This document shows, piece after piece, positions 24,204-32,515 of a DNA stretch of 38,718 nt. Under the pieces are notes generated by a model. That model was not told the DNA's origin. It worked only from the letters and a program-made list of their open reading frames with translations, and made no database searches. Every line of letters starts with the position of its first letter. Positions within the stretch are counted from its first letter, which is position 1. The DNA is from Lachnospiraceae bacterium (GTDB lineage Bacteria; Bacillota; Clostridia; Lachnospirales; Lachnospiraceae), in contig SVEB01000110.1 in NCBI GenBank assembly GCA_015057635.1, forward strand, positions 1 to 38,718. Direction: 5' to 3'. The translations under genes and the position numbers were made by a program.

Positions 24204-24251
24204 AAAAGACCATGCCCAACAGGAGAATACCCGTCAGACATGGCCTTTTTT
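24204..24251 (-). terminator. Intrinsic terminator after ftsH
   Basis: GGCCATG pairs with CATGGTC (with a G-U), ending in TTTTATAT on the minus strand. The loop resembles that of the terminator at 33540-33608. Confidence 0.75.
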
Positions 24252-26069
24252 CTAACTATTTAAGATTTCTAAGAATTCCTCACCGGTAATGGTTTCTTTC
24301 TCTAGCAGATACATGGATAACTCATTCAGTTTTCCGGCATTCGCTTTTAAGATTTCTATTGCTTTTTCATGCTGTTCTCTTACAATACGAATTACTTCTT
24401 CATCAATACGGGAAGAAGTCTCGGCAGAACACGCTAACGAGGCATCTCCGCCTAAATACTGGTTTGTAACGGTTTCCAGTGCTACCATGTCAAACTGAGT
24501 GCTCATACCGTAACGGGTTACCATTGCTCTTGCAAGCTTTGTAGCCTGTTCAATATCATTAGAAGCGCCGGTTGTAATCGTCTGGAAGATTAATTCTTCA
24601 GCGGCACGTCCTCCTGTCAGAGTTGCAATCTTATTCAGTGCCTCTTCTTTTGTCATCAGCATATGCTCGTCCTCATCCACCTGCATCGTATATCCTAATG
24701 CACCGGATGTACGAGGAATGATGGTGATCTTATGGACTGGTGCACTGTCTTTCTGTTTCGCCGCTACTAAAGCATGTCCGATCTCATGGTATGCTACGAT
24801 CTGTTTTTCCTTCTGTGTAATAGCGGATCCTTTTCTCTGGTATCCTGCGATTACGACTTCCACGCTTTCCTCTAAGTCAGACTGATTTACTGTAGCACGT
24901 CCCATTCTTACTGCACGAAGTGCTGCTTCATTCACCATATTGGCAAGATCTGCACCGGATGCTCCGGCTGTTGCACGTGCAATCTGATTAAAATCTACAT
25001 TTTCATCCAGACGAACCTGTTTTCCATGTACTTTTAATATAGCAACACGCCCTAACAGATCCGGAAGTTCAACCGGAATGCGTCGATCAAAACGGCCTGG
25101 ACGAAGAAGTGCTTTATCTAAGGATTCTGGTCTGTTGGTTGCCGCTAAAATCACAACCCCTTTCTTTCCGTCAAATCCATCCATCTCCGTTAACAGCTGG
25201 TTTAATGTCTGTTCACGTTCATCGTTTCCGCTGAAACCGCCATTATCGCGCTTCTTGCCGATTGTATCAATTTCATCAATAAATACGATACAAGGTGCTT
25301 TGTCATTCGCCTGCTTAAATAAATCGCGGACTTTTGCAGCACCCATACCGACAAACATCTCAACAAATTCAGAACCGGATATAGAAAAGAACGGAACCTG
25401 TGCTTCACCTGCAACCGCCTTGGCTAAAAGCGTCTTACCGGTACCCGGAGGTCCTACAAGAAGTGCTCCTTTTGGCAGTTTGGCACCGATTTCAGCATAT
25501 TTCCCAGGATTATGAAGAAAATCTACAATTTCCTTTAGCGCTTCCTTTGCTTCATCCTGTCCCGCTACATCTTTAAATGTTTTTCCGGTCTGTGCTTCCA
25601 CATAGACTTTTGCATTGGCTTTTCCGAATGTCATCATATTGGATCCACCCATTCGTTTGCCCATCATCTTTGTCATAAGCTGTCCAAGAACAAAGAACAT
25701 CGCAATTGGGAAAATCCATGTTAAAATAAAGTTCAGAATTGGGGAACTTTCAACTGGAATATTTGCTGTAAAGACAACATTTGCTGCATATAGTCTGTCT
25801 ACCAGTTCATCATCAGGCCAGATCCCTGTTTTATATACTTTTTCATTGCCTTCTTCATTTGTTGCAATAAATGTGATCTGGTTTTCTTCCATTGCCACTT
25901 CGGATACTCGTCCTTCGTCAACCCATTTTAAGAAGTCATTATAACCTACGTGTGTTACGGAACGATCCATTATGGATGGAAATACAAATGCATTTAAAAG
26001 CATTACCACAATAAGAATAATCACATAGTAAAAAATCAGAGGCTTTCTAGGCGTCTTTTTTTCTTTCAT
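24252..26069 (-). CDS. ftsH: ATP-dependent zinc metalloprotease FtsH
   Basis: Membrane-bound AAA+ protease that degrades misfolded membrane and regulatory proteins. The 605 residues contain two membrane helices (about 11-30 and 112-132) with an extracytoplasmic domain between, then the AAA module: GPPGTGKT (about 205), FIDEIDTIG (about 265) and the second region of homology ending RPGRFDR. The zinc site is HEIGH (about 426), with the third ligand Asp in ASNDIEQAT. GGGAGGT lies before the ATG. An extended -10 promoter flanked by an inverted repeat precedes it. The C-terminus is short, without the long acidic tail of some FtsH proteins. Confidence 0.97.
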   Translation of the reverse strand: MKEKKTPRKPLIFYYVIILIVVMLLNAFVFPSIMDRSVTHVGYNDFLKWVDEGRVSEVAMEENQITFIATNEEGNEKVYKTGIWPDDELVDRLYAANVVFTANIPVESSPILNFILTWIFPIAMFFVLGQLMTKMMGKRMGGSNMMTFGKANAKVYVEAQTGKTFKDVAGQDEAKEALKEIVDFLHNPGKYAEIGAKLPKGALLVGPPGTGKTLLAKAVAGEAQVPFFSISGSEFVEMFVGMGAAKVRDLFKQANDKAPCIVFIDEIDTIGKKRDNGGFSGNDEREQTLNQLLTEMDGFDGKKGVVILAATNRPESLDKALLRPGRFDRRIPVELPDLLGRVAILKVHGKQVRLDENVDFNQIARATAGASGADLANMVNEAALRAVRMGRATVNQSDLEESVEVVIAGYQRKGSAITQKEKQIVAYHEIGHALVAAKQKDSAPVHKITIIPRTSGALGYTMQVDEDEHMLMTKEEALNKIATLTGGRAAEELIFQTITTGASNDIEQATKLARAMVTRYGMSTQFDMVALETVTNQYLGGDASLACSAETSSRIDEEVIRIVREQHEKAIEILKANAGKLNELSMYLLEKETITGEEFLEILNS

Positions 26070-26132
26070 CTATACCTCCCTATAAATCTCCGATAGCTTC
26101 GGAAATGATTTATCCTAACCATTCAGATAACA

Positions 26133-26186
26133 GACGATATTATTATCTGATAGTATCAAATATCAATTATTATAGCAAATATCGTC
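26133..26186. promoter_or_regulatory. ftsH promoter region with flanking inverted repeat
   Basis: On the minus strand TGCTATAAT (26169-26177) is an extended -10 element. It lies between GACGATATT (26133-26141) and AATATCGTC (26178-26186), a perfect 9-base inverted repeat. The arrangement could be an operator. Most of the remaining 26187-26386 gap shows nothing recognisable. Confidence 0.45.
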
Positions 26187-26386
26187 AAATATTACTATTA
26201 AAATATCATATATAATTCGAAACTATTTATAAAATCTGAAAACAAAGCAGCTTTGCCACGATGGACTACGCATCTTTTCTTTTTCAAAAAGATAGATAGC
26301 ATCAATCCCATATTTGGATTATATGTCAGAAAAAGCATTCAGAATTATCCAATCTGACGATTTCTATAACATTTCCAATGCATTTC

Positions 26387-26415
26387 TTGTCCTTCTCTCA
26401 AAATTGGTATATACT
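26387..26415 (+). promoter_or_regulatory. Promoter for recQ
   Basis: TTGTCC, a 17-base spacer and TATACT (26410-26415), about 35 bases before the start codon. Confidence 0.6.
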
Positions 26416-26450
26416 ATCTTTGAAATGAAATACGGGGGTATCCGATATCT

Positions 26451-28397
26451 ATGATGAAAGAAAGAAACTATGACCCATCTTTTACGGATGGTGCAGATAC
26501 AAAAGCAAAAGAGGTCTTAAAAAGATACTTTGGTTATGACGATTTCAGGGCTGGACAGTCTTCTATTATAAATTCCCTGCTCCATGGCGAAGACGCTCTT
26601 GGCATTATGCCAACGGGTGCCGGAAAATCCATCTGTTATCAAGTCCCGGCTCTTATGATGTCCGGTGTCACATTAGTCATCTCTCCTCTTATTTCCCTAA
26701 TGATTGATCAGGTTAAGGCTTTAAACCAAGCTGGTATTCATGCTGCCTATTTAAACAGCTCACTTACAGTGGGACAGTATTACAAAGCACTTGATTATGC
26801 AAGACAGATGGTTTACAAGATCATTTATGTTGCGCCGGAGCGTCTTTTAACAGAAGAATTTCAGGCATTTGCAAGAGATACTGAGATTTCCATGATTGCG
26901 ATCGATGAAGCGCACTGCGTTTCCCAATGGGGCCAGGACTTTCGACCAAGTTATTTAAAAATCACGGAGTTTATCGACTCGCTCCCAAAACGCCCGATTG
27001 TGTCAGCGTTTACCGCAACCGCTACGGATCTTGTTAAGAACGATATTATTAAGATTCTCCGTCTTCGCAATCCTCATACGGTTGTCACTGGATTTGACCG
27101 CAAGAATCTGTCTTTTGAAGTCAGAAAAGAAAAGGACAAGTTCAGTTTTCTGATTCCATATCTAAAGGAACATAAAGATCAGAACGGCATTATCTACTGC
27201 TCCACCAGAAAGACAGTAGAGGAAGTGACGGACCGCCTTCGCATGGAAGGATTCGCAGTTACCAGATATCATGCCGGACTTGGTGACAGAGAGCGTAACC
27301 AGAATCAGGACGACTTCATTTATGATAAAGTCAATCTGATGGTCGCTACCAATGCGTTTGGTATGGGGATTGATAAGTCCAATGTAAACTTTGTCATCCA
27401 CTATAATATGCCTAAGAACTTGGAAAGCTATTATCAGGAAGCAGGACGTGCCGGAAGAGATGGTTCGAATGCAGAATGTATACTGCTTTATGCGCCGAAA
27501 GATGTTGTTACAAACCAGTATCTGATTGATCTGGGCAACGATAACGAAGAACTGGATGACTTCTCTCGCCGTAAAGTCAGAGAGAATGAATATGAAAAGT
27601 TAAAGCAGATGACATTTTACTGCTATACGAATGATTGCCTGCGAGAATTCATTCTGCGCTACTTTGGTGAATATGGTCAGGGATACTGTGGAAACTGTTC
27701 AAACTGCCTAACCAATTTCGAAGAAAAGGATGTAACGGCTATTTCCGAAGCTCTTGTTAAAACAGTATCGGAATCAAGAGAACGTTATGGTATCAATGTT
27801 ATTATTGATACGATTCGCGGCGGAAAGAACAGCAAGATCATGCAGTTCAGAATGAATGAAGCATCCACTTATGGCATACTGCCGAAAGAAAGTGACAAAA
27901 CCGTACGCCTTGTCGTAAATCATCTTCTGCTGACAGAATACCTGATTCTGACCAATGACAATTATCCGATATTAAAACTCGGTCCGAATGCCCATTATCT
28001 TCTCAATAAAGAACGGACCATTATGATGAAGATGATGAAGGAAGAAAAGAAGATCAAGCCTGCTGCTAAGAAAGTGGTGGAATATAGAGATAAGAAATCC
28101 GCTGCTCCTGCTGTTCTTGATGTTAACGAAGCACTCTTTGCCGAATTGAAATCACTTCGTGCTAAACTTGCGTCCATCCAGAAGGTTCCGGCATATATTA
28201 TCTTTAACGATAAGACATTAACGGAGATGGCTGCTTATCTTCCGACTACAGAAGAGGAAATGCTAGAGATCAACGGTGTTGGTGCCATGAAGTTTGAAAA
28301 ATACGGTCAGGAATTTATTGATACAATCAATGAATTCAAAAATTCCGGTAATAATATGGTTCCTTCTTCGGAAGATACGGACAATAATCCGCTATAA
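26451..28397 (+). CDS. recQ: ATP-dependent DNA helicase RecQ
   Basis: 3'-5' DNA helicase in recombination and repair. In 648 residues the order is: FGYDDFRAGQ (motif 0), PTGAGKSICYQ (Walker A), DEAHCVSQWGQDFRPSY (motif II and the aromatic-rich loop), FTATAT (motif III), and GRAGRDG (motif VI, QEAGRAGRDG). The zinc-binding RecQ-C domain has its cysteines at CYTNDCLR and CGNCSNC. A winged helix and an HRDC domain end the protein (about 560-640, IFNDKTLTEMAAYLPTTEEE). This is the full-length bacterial type. GGGGGT lies 10 bases before the ATG. It is a single gene on the + strand. Confidence 0.96.
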   Translation: MMKERNYDPSFTDGADTKAKEVLKRYFGYDDFRAGQSSIINSLLHGEDALGIMPTGAGKSICYQVPALMMSGVTLVISPLISLMIDQVKALNQAGIHAAYLNSSLTVGQYYKALDYARQMVYKIIYVAPERLLTEEFQAFARDTEISMIAIDEAHCVSQWGQDFRPSYLKITEFIDSLPKRPIVSAFTATATDLVKNDIIKILRLRNPHTVVTGFDRKNLSFEVRKEKDKFSFLIPYLKEHKDQNGIIYCSTRKTVEEVTDRLRMEGFAVTRYHAGLGDRERNQNQDDFIYDKVNLMVATNAFGMGIDKSNVNFVIHYNMPKNLESYYQEAGRAGRDGSNAECILLYAPKDVVTNQYLIDLGNDNEELDDFSRRKVRENEYEKLKQMTFYCYTNDCLREFILRYFGEYGQGYCGNCSNCLTNFEEKDVTAISEALVKTVSESRERYGINVIIDTIRGGKNSKIMQFRMNEASTYGILPKESDKTVRLVVNHLLLTEYLILTNDNYPILKLGPNAHYLLNKERTIMMKMMKEEKKIKPAAKKVVEYRDKKSAAPAVLDVNEALFAELKSLRAKLASIQKVPAYIIFNDKTLTEMAAYLPTTEEEMLEINGVGAMKFEKYGQEFIDTINEFKNSGNNMVPSSEDTDNNPL

Positions 28398-28458
28398 AAT
28401 ACCAAATACATCTACGAAACCACTTTTATTATAAATTAGAATATATGGCAAAATCAGC

Positions 28459-28487
28459 TTGACATTTCCACGTTTTTCATTTATAAT
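28459..28487 (+). promoter_or_regulatory. Perfect consensus sigma-A promoter far upstream of the csp gene
   Basis: TTGACA (28459-28464), a 17-base spacer, TATAAT (28482-28487). It matches the consensus at every position and lies 420 bases before the cold-shock gene, so it probably drives an RNA in the intervening region. Confidence 0.85.
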
Positions 28488-28514
28488 GAATTTGTATTTT
28501 AGATGTTATAATTG

Positions 28515-28574
28515 ATTCACATGATATGTAAATCAATCTATTTATTGATGATTTACGGATTATGTGAATTTTTT
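28515..28574 (+). terminator. Early terminator or attenuator in the csp upstream region
   Basis: ATTCACAT (28515-28522) pairs with ATGTGAAT (28562-28569), and inside them GTAAATCAAT pairs with ATTG and ATTTAC segments. Six T follow (28569-28574). Transcripts from the promoter at 28459 would end here as an RNA of about 80 bases unless read-through occurs. Confidence 0.7.
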
Positions 28575-28599
28575 ATTGTAGTGAATTTTTTCCTTCAAT

Positions 28600-28790
28600 A
28601 AAAACGCTCGCAGGATGCGCTGCCCTTCAATGCTGCTCTTAGTATCAGCAGGCTGCGTATGAGTTTGTGAATGCAGACTCTTAATCCTAACAACAAGCAT
28701 CTGCTAAACCTATCAACTATTGAGTTTGCTTTAAGCCTTGATACATTTAAGCGTGAGTTATATCTGCTAAGATGTAGGCCCTACTAAACA
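28600..28790 (+). ncRNA. Candidate structured RNA upstream of the cold-shock gene
   Basis: No reading frame fits here, but several helices do. ATGCGC-T-GCC (28615-28624) pairs with GGC-T-GCGTAT (28651-28660), enclosing TGCTG/CAGCA (28631-28635 with 28646-28650). GAGTTTG/CAGACTC (28661-28680) follows directly. CCTA plus CATCT (28686-28702) can pair with AGATGTAGG (28770-28778), enclosing TATCAA/TTGATA. Both imperfect helices use G-U pairs that work only if the + strand is transcribed. A consensus promoter lies upstream. It could be an independent RNA or a regulatory leader; I cannot assign a family by eye. The raiA motif and other Firmicute RNAs are worth testing. Confidence 0.5.
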
Positions 28791-28803
28791 ATATTTGATT
28801 TGC

Positions 28804-28832
28804 TTAACGTTTCGCAAAGTTGTCATTATAAT
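28804..28832 (+). promoter_or_regulatory. Proximal promoter for the csp gene
   Basis: TTAACG, a 17-base spacer, and TATAAT (28827-28832). The leader would be about 67 bases with an imperfect hairpin at 28852-28884 before the AGGAGGT ribosome site. Confidence 0.6.
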
Positions 28833-28905
28833 AGGGTAACATATTACGTGCGATCTTTTTAGAGCATCGTAAAATATAATTATTATTTATTAGGAGGTAT
28901 CTTTC

Positions 28906-29106
28906 ATGCATAAAGGTACAGTTAAATGGTTCAATAGTACAAAGGGGTTTGGTTTCATTTCTGATGAAAGCGGTAATGACGTATTCGTTCACTACTCTGG
29001 CATCGCTGCAGACGGTTTCAAGTCTTTAGAAGATGGTCAGGCAGTAACATTTGATATCACAGAAGGTACACGCGGTCCTCAGGCTGTTAACGTTTCTGTT
29101 GCTTAA
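28906..29106 (+). CDS. Cold-shock domain protein
   Basis: A 66-residue single OB-fold protein that binds single-stranded RNA and DNA and melts RNA structure. RNP1 is KGFGFI (residues 13-18) and RNP2 is VFVHYS (about 26-31). The start [16 protein letters not shown] is typical of CspA/CspB. AGGAGGT sits nine bases before the ATG. The gene has a proximal promoter, and a distal one 420 bases away with structured RNA between, so leader-based temperature or growth control is plausible. It is terminated directly afterwards. Confidence 0.97.
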   Translation: MHKGTVKWFNSTKGFGFISDESGNDVFVHYSGIAADGFKSLEDGQAVTFDITEGTRGPQAVNVSVA

Positions 29107-29138
29107 TTATCAAAAGAAGAGTTATTAAAACATAGAGA

Positions 29139-29169
29139 AAGAACCGGCTTATATGTCGGTTCTTTTTTT
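29139..29169 (+). terminator. Intrinsic terminator after csp
   Basis: AAGAACCG pairs with CGGTTCTT and is followed by a long T run. It lies between two convergent genes. Confidence 0.9.
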
Positions 29170-29180
29170 CATGCCAATTA

Positions 29181-30377
29181 TTAAGATTCTTCTTTCTCTT
29201 GTTCCATATCTTTTGTGCAGTCCTCATCAGGCCACCAGTGATTCTTTGCAAAGGACTCTGCCGAAAGAAGATAGTCCTCTCCATCAATATAAAGCCACTC
29301 ATCTCCAATCCATACCCGATTCCAGGTATGCCACTCCTCTTCTCTCATTCCCTGCACAATATCACAAGGAATCCCTACTCTCAGACACATCACCTGAAAT
29401 ACGGATGCATATGATTCTTCTGACCATTCTGCTGCCTGAATCATCTTATTACATAAGACAGAGTATGACTTTATCATGTCATCTGATTTTGAAAGATGCT
29501 CTAAACCGGATGTAATCTTTGCAATCCAATATTCAAAATCATCATTTCCATCATCCAACTCTTTTAATAACAGGCCTACCAGATCTTCTTCATAAACCCG
29601 TTTTGTCCTCACACCTTCCTCATAAAACAGATACATTGTCTTCTTCTCTTCATAAATACGCATATTCGTGACAGATGCCAATGCAGAAGCTTTTACATAA
29701 GGCATTATACCACCTAACAGACAGATGCCATTTTCAATGGTATCCCATTTTTCTGAGAAATCACTTTTCGGATCACTTACCATTGTCTTAATCAGGAGCG
29801 GCTTTTTTGATGGAATTGCTTTTCCAACCAAAATCCCTGCTTTCGTACGATATTGATAGGAAATCTGGCGACGCTGTCCTGCTGGTGGAAATGCCGCTTC
29901 ATCATATACAATCTGATAGCCGTTCTCTGTCATAAACCATGTGAACCCTGGATATAAGGCATACCCCTGTTCTCCGAACAAAGAAAGAGGAATATAGTAC
30001 TCTCCATCGATAGTCACTGCTCCGTAGTATCCATACCCTCCTATAAATACTCTCATGTCACTTGTATAGGCATATGGCTCCTGATCTGATACGTTCTGTG
30101 CTGCCCTTGCGGACGCTGTAGGGTAACCGATAATGCCGCACACGATCACGCTAATAAACCATGCTGTCATCCGCTTATCCCGTCTATGTACGTCTGTTTT
30201 TCTATTATGCACTTGTGTGATTTTATTTTTACTCTTTTCTATACTTATTTTAATAAGCCTCCATATACTCTTCACCAGGTCTGCACATCTCCTTTTTGGG
30301 ATTTTCGTATTCCGATCTTTATCTATTGGCTTTAGCTTTTCGCTGTCCCTTTCTAAGGCATTCACGCTCCCGCTCAA
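29181..30377 (-). CDS. Secreted transglutaminase-like protein lacking the usual cysteine
   Basis: The open frame has 398 codons, but the start is unclear: the TTG at 30377 lacks a good ribosome site, and a GTG near residue 36 follows AAAAAGGAG. A basic stretch precedes a hydrophobic helix (about 70-90, AWFISVIVCGIIGYPTASA), so the rest is extracytoplasmic. Residues about 95-215 resemble a copper-amine-oxidase-type stalk domain (IDGEYYIPLSLFGEQGYA). The C-terminal 130 residues fit a transglutaminase-like core: SVFQVMCLRVGIPC, then EEEWHTWNRVWIGDEWLYID with the His and Asp. The nucleophile expected as GxC-xx-YA reads WSEESYA, so Cys is replaced. It may be a non-catalytic binder. Confidence 0.65.
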   Translation of the reverse strand: MSGSVNALERDSEKLKPIDKDRNTKIPKRRCADLVKSIWRLIKISIEKSKNKITQVHNRKTDVHRRDKRMTAWFISVIVCGIIGYPTASARAAQNVSDQEPYAYTSDMRVFIGGYGYYGAVTIDGEYYIPLSLFGEQGYALYPGFTWFMTENGYQIVYDEAAFPPAGQRRQISYQYRTKAGILVGKAIPSKKPLLIKTMVSDPKSDFSEKWDTIENGICLLGGIMPYVKASALASVTNMRIYEEKKTMYLFYEEGVRTKRVYEEDLVGLLLKELDDGNDDFEYWIAKITSGLEHLSKSDDMIKSYSVLCNKMIQAAEWSEESYASVFQVMCLRVGIPCDIVQGMREEEWHTWNRVWIGDEWLYIDGEDYLLSAESFAKNHWWPDEDCTKDMEQEKEES

Positions 30378-30446
30378 ACTTCACAATTGATTTTGAGCTT
30401 ACCTGCCGGTGTTTCAGACATTTGAGTCCAACATCAATTGTGAAGT
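30378..30446. repeat. 14-bp perfect inverted repeat between HD and transglutaminase genes
   Basis: ACTTCACAATTGAT (30378-30391) and its complement (30433-30446) are separated by 41 bases. No T run follows on the minus strand, so it is not a standard terminator. It ends exactly where the downstream frame opens, so it could shape translation or stabilise the mRNA. Confidence 0.6.
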
Positions 30447-30453
30447 GTAAGTT

Positions 30454-31086
30454 TTACTTTTTACCTTTTCCTTTTTGGTTTCGAGAAGATGCAATCTTAT
30501 AGAATTTCTCAATCTCCGCTTTCTCCGTAGCAAGATCTGCACCGCCTCGTCCCATTCGGTCTGCGAATCCAATGAGCGCGATTTCCTTCTCCATGCCAGT
30601 CTCTCTTAACTCATTTAATTTAGAAAATGGGAGTTCTTTATTTACATAAAGTATATGCATATGAAAACGCACTAGATTGGTAACCTGTGATACAAATTCC
30701 TCTGACTCATGAAATGGTTCAAAAAACTTCTTACAGAGCTCTGCACCGACACGGTCATGATCATAGGACGTAATTCTTCCCTTTCGATATGCGGTTGTCT
30801 CAGGTTTTCCGATATCATGCAGAAAAGCGCCCCACATAAACACCCTTGGATCGGCACTCAGATGCCGTATAGCAGCCGCCTCATCCACAACCATAAGTGT
30901 ATGAACCCATGCCGTTCCTTCCGGATGATAATTCTTGGACTGCTCTGTCTTCTTTAAGCTGTTTAGCATGGAAAATGGGAACTCCATAAATGCCGCTTTG
31001 GAAGAAAGCTTTTCAAGCTTATCAGACGGCTGTTCGTCATTTTCCAGTATATCGTTGATTTCATGATATAGTTCTTGTATATCCAT
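30454..31086 (-). CDS. HD-domain phosphohydrolase-like protein
   Basis: 210 residues. The metal-binding HD signature is in order: HTLMVVDEAA (first His, about 62), FLHDIGKPETT (His-Asp, about 89) and YDHDRVGAE (further His/Asp), the pattern of tRNA-nucleotidyltransferase-type and HDIG hydrolases. The protein holds only the HD domain plus a short helical C-terminus ending in a Lys-rich tail. The substrate is unknown; relatives act on nucleotides or RNA 2',3'-cyclic phosphates. AAGGGT precedes the ATG. It may be cotranscribed with the transglutaminase-like gene 76 bases on. Confidence 0.85.
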   Translation of the reverse strand: MDIQELYHEINDILENDEQPSDKLEKLSSKAAFMEFPFSMLNSLKKTEQSKNYHPEGTAWVHTLMVVDEAAAIRHLSADPRVFMWGAFLHDIGKPETTAYRKGRITSYDHDRVGAELCKKFFEPFHESEEFVSQVTNLVRFHMHILYVNKELPFSKLNELRETGMEKEIALIGFADRMGRGGADLATEKAEIEKFYKIASSRNQKGKGKK

Positions 31087-31276
31087 CTTATACCCTTGCC
31101 TTTAACTTTTCTCTTTCTTTTTTGTACATAATTGTTGATCATGCAGATACGTATCCCTTATTCCGGCATTCTTATGCTCATCTGATCGTTATCTTGTATC
31201 CATCGATACTGCACTCACATATGACATGTCCCAGTATATATTTATACGGCAAATCCAAAAAAGTATGTGCTTTTCA

Positions 31277-31353
31277 TAAAAAAAAGCCTTTCAGATAAGA
31301 GTAGGGAAATCTGCCGGCTTTCATTGGCAGATCCTACTCTTACTGATAAGGCT
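31277..31353 (-). terminator. Terminator overlapping the stop codon of the membrane protein gene
   Basis: Long imperfect stem AGCCTT-...-AGAGTAGG against CCTACTCTT-...-AAGGCT (31285-31353), with ATCTGCC/GGCAGAT inside. Eight T follow on the minus strand. The stem begins inside the stop codon of the gene at 31352. Upstream bases 31087-31276 show no clear promoter for the HD gene. Confidence 0.85.
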
Positions 31354-31876
31354 ATAAATGCAATTTTCTTTTTAATCCCCGCCATAACTGATAAACAAAT
31401 ACAAAGTAAGCTCTGTCATAGATATAAAGAACAAACTGTCCGCCTGCGATCAGAAGGATCATTGTAACTGTATTAATCTTTCCGGTAAAGAAAAGAGACG
31501 GAAATAAAAATAATAATGGCAGATACATGATATTAAAAACAATATATTTTGACGGAATCAGAAACCTTTTATATCTTGGGTGACGAATCAAAAATTCTCG
31601 TACCCCTTCAAAACAAATAATATAGGTGCCAAATCCGATATAAGTAAGCCAGTATAATTTATTCGGTGTCAGAATAAATCCCAGCAGTATGCTGGCCGCA
31701 TAAAATGCACTGCCTAGCTTATAGCCGGCCTCCTGCACTGCTACTCCAACCAGATAAGCAGCCAGGGCCAGTATGAAAAATGTACTAAGCTCAATAAATG
31801 AGCTGAAGATCAAAAGCATCTGATTCATAGATAACAGAATGCCTAATGTAGCCATTTTCTTCGTGCCTATATGCAT
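31352..31876 (-). CDS. Polytopic membrane protein, unknown function
   Basis: 174 residues from the ATG at 31876, which overlaps the J-domain gene by ten bases; an ATG eight codons earlier is also open. GGGAGG lies 12 bases before the chosen start, inside the J-domain gene, so translation is coupled. Five hydrophobic helices are apparent, with basic segments between ([18 protein letters not shown]) and a basic C-terminal end ([11 protein letters not shown]). I do not recognise a family. Being last in an operon with DUF5685 and a J-domain protein suggests a shared role. Confidence 0.7.
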   Translation of the reverse strand: MHIGTKKMATLGILLSMNQMLLIFSSFIELSTFFILALAAYLVGVAVQEAGYKLGSAFYAASILLGFILTPNKLYWLTYIGFGTYIICFEGVREFLIRHPRYKRFLIPSKYIVFNIMYLPLLFLFPSLFFTGKINTVTMILLIAGGQFVLYIYDRAYFVFVYQLWRGLKRKLHL

Positions 31877-32490
31877 GAACAGAGATCGCCTCCCATACAT
31901 TCACAACATGTGTCTGCAATTAACAGGTTACAACATAAATCGCCCGCATCCGAGGTTCTTCCATAATTCTGTCCTCTCTGGCGATACATATTTCCCCCCC
32001 ACTGAAGCTGGTTTAGGAAATTAGAATATTCTACATTGCCTGGTTCCATCGAACATGCCTGTCTTGCCTGGTTCATCGCTTCAAAATTATTTCCAAGACC
32101 TGCGTTGGCTACAGCTGAATAGTAATACCATCTGGAGCTTCGTTCGGACATTCTCTGTAAAGAATTTAACGCCTCATGAAATCTTCTTCCATTGATTAAT
32201 GATACAACCTCCGCCATCTCTCTTGAGTTGCCGGAACTGCTGTAATCATAGTAGCTGTTGGAACCGCCTCCGTATGTGTTCTGGCTGTAAGAACCGCCAT
32301 TCGCACGCTCATTCATAATCTGATCGTACGCTTCCTGCACTTCCTTGAATTTTTCTTCCGCTAGATTAGCAAGCGGATTATCTACATAGGAATCTGGGTG
32401 ATATTTGCGGCTTAAATCACGGTATGCCTTTTTTACTTCATCATCGCTTGCATTTCTTGAAATTCCAAGTACCTGGTATGGATCTGTCAT
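31867..32490 (-). CDS. J-domain protein with cysteine-rich C-terminus
   Basis: 207 residues. The N-terminal J domain (about 1-65) carries the HPD motif in [13 protein letters not shown], needed to stimulate DnaK ATPase. A Gly/Ser/Tyr-rich linker follows (about 66-95), then two helical TPR-like stretches (about 98-160; [29 protein letters not shown]). There is no zinc finger or client domain of true DnaJ. The last 24 residues contain seven Cys ([17 protein letters not shown]), which may bind metal or be modified. It is 25 bases after the DUF5685 gene and overlaps the membrane protein gene. Probably a specialised co-chaperone at the membrane (inference). Confidence 0.88.
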   Translation of the reverse strand: MTDPYQVLGISRNASDDEVKKAYRDLSRKYHPDSYVDNPLANLAEEKFKEVQEAYDQIMNERANGGSYSQNTYGGGSNSYYDYSSSGNSREMAEVVSLINGRRFHEALNSLQRMSERSSRWYYYSAVANAGLGNNFEAMNQARQACSMEPGNVEYSNFLNQLQWGGNMYRQRGQNYGRTSDAGDLCCNLLIADTCCECMGGDLCSCI

Positions 32491-32515
32491 AGTATAAGTT
32501 CCTTTCTTACTGCCA

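Noticed and set aside
28600..28790. Minus-strand orientation for the structured RNA
   Set aside because: The two imperfect helices would contain A-C mismatches on the minus strand but G-U pairs on the plus strand, and the strong promoter points to plus.
28804..28992. 62-codon minus strand frame overlapping the csp start
   Set aside because: It is antisense to the csp leader and coding start, without a ribosome site, and is better explained by the csp promoter and leader.
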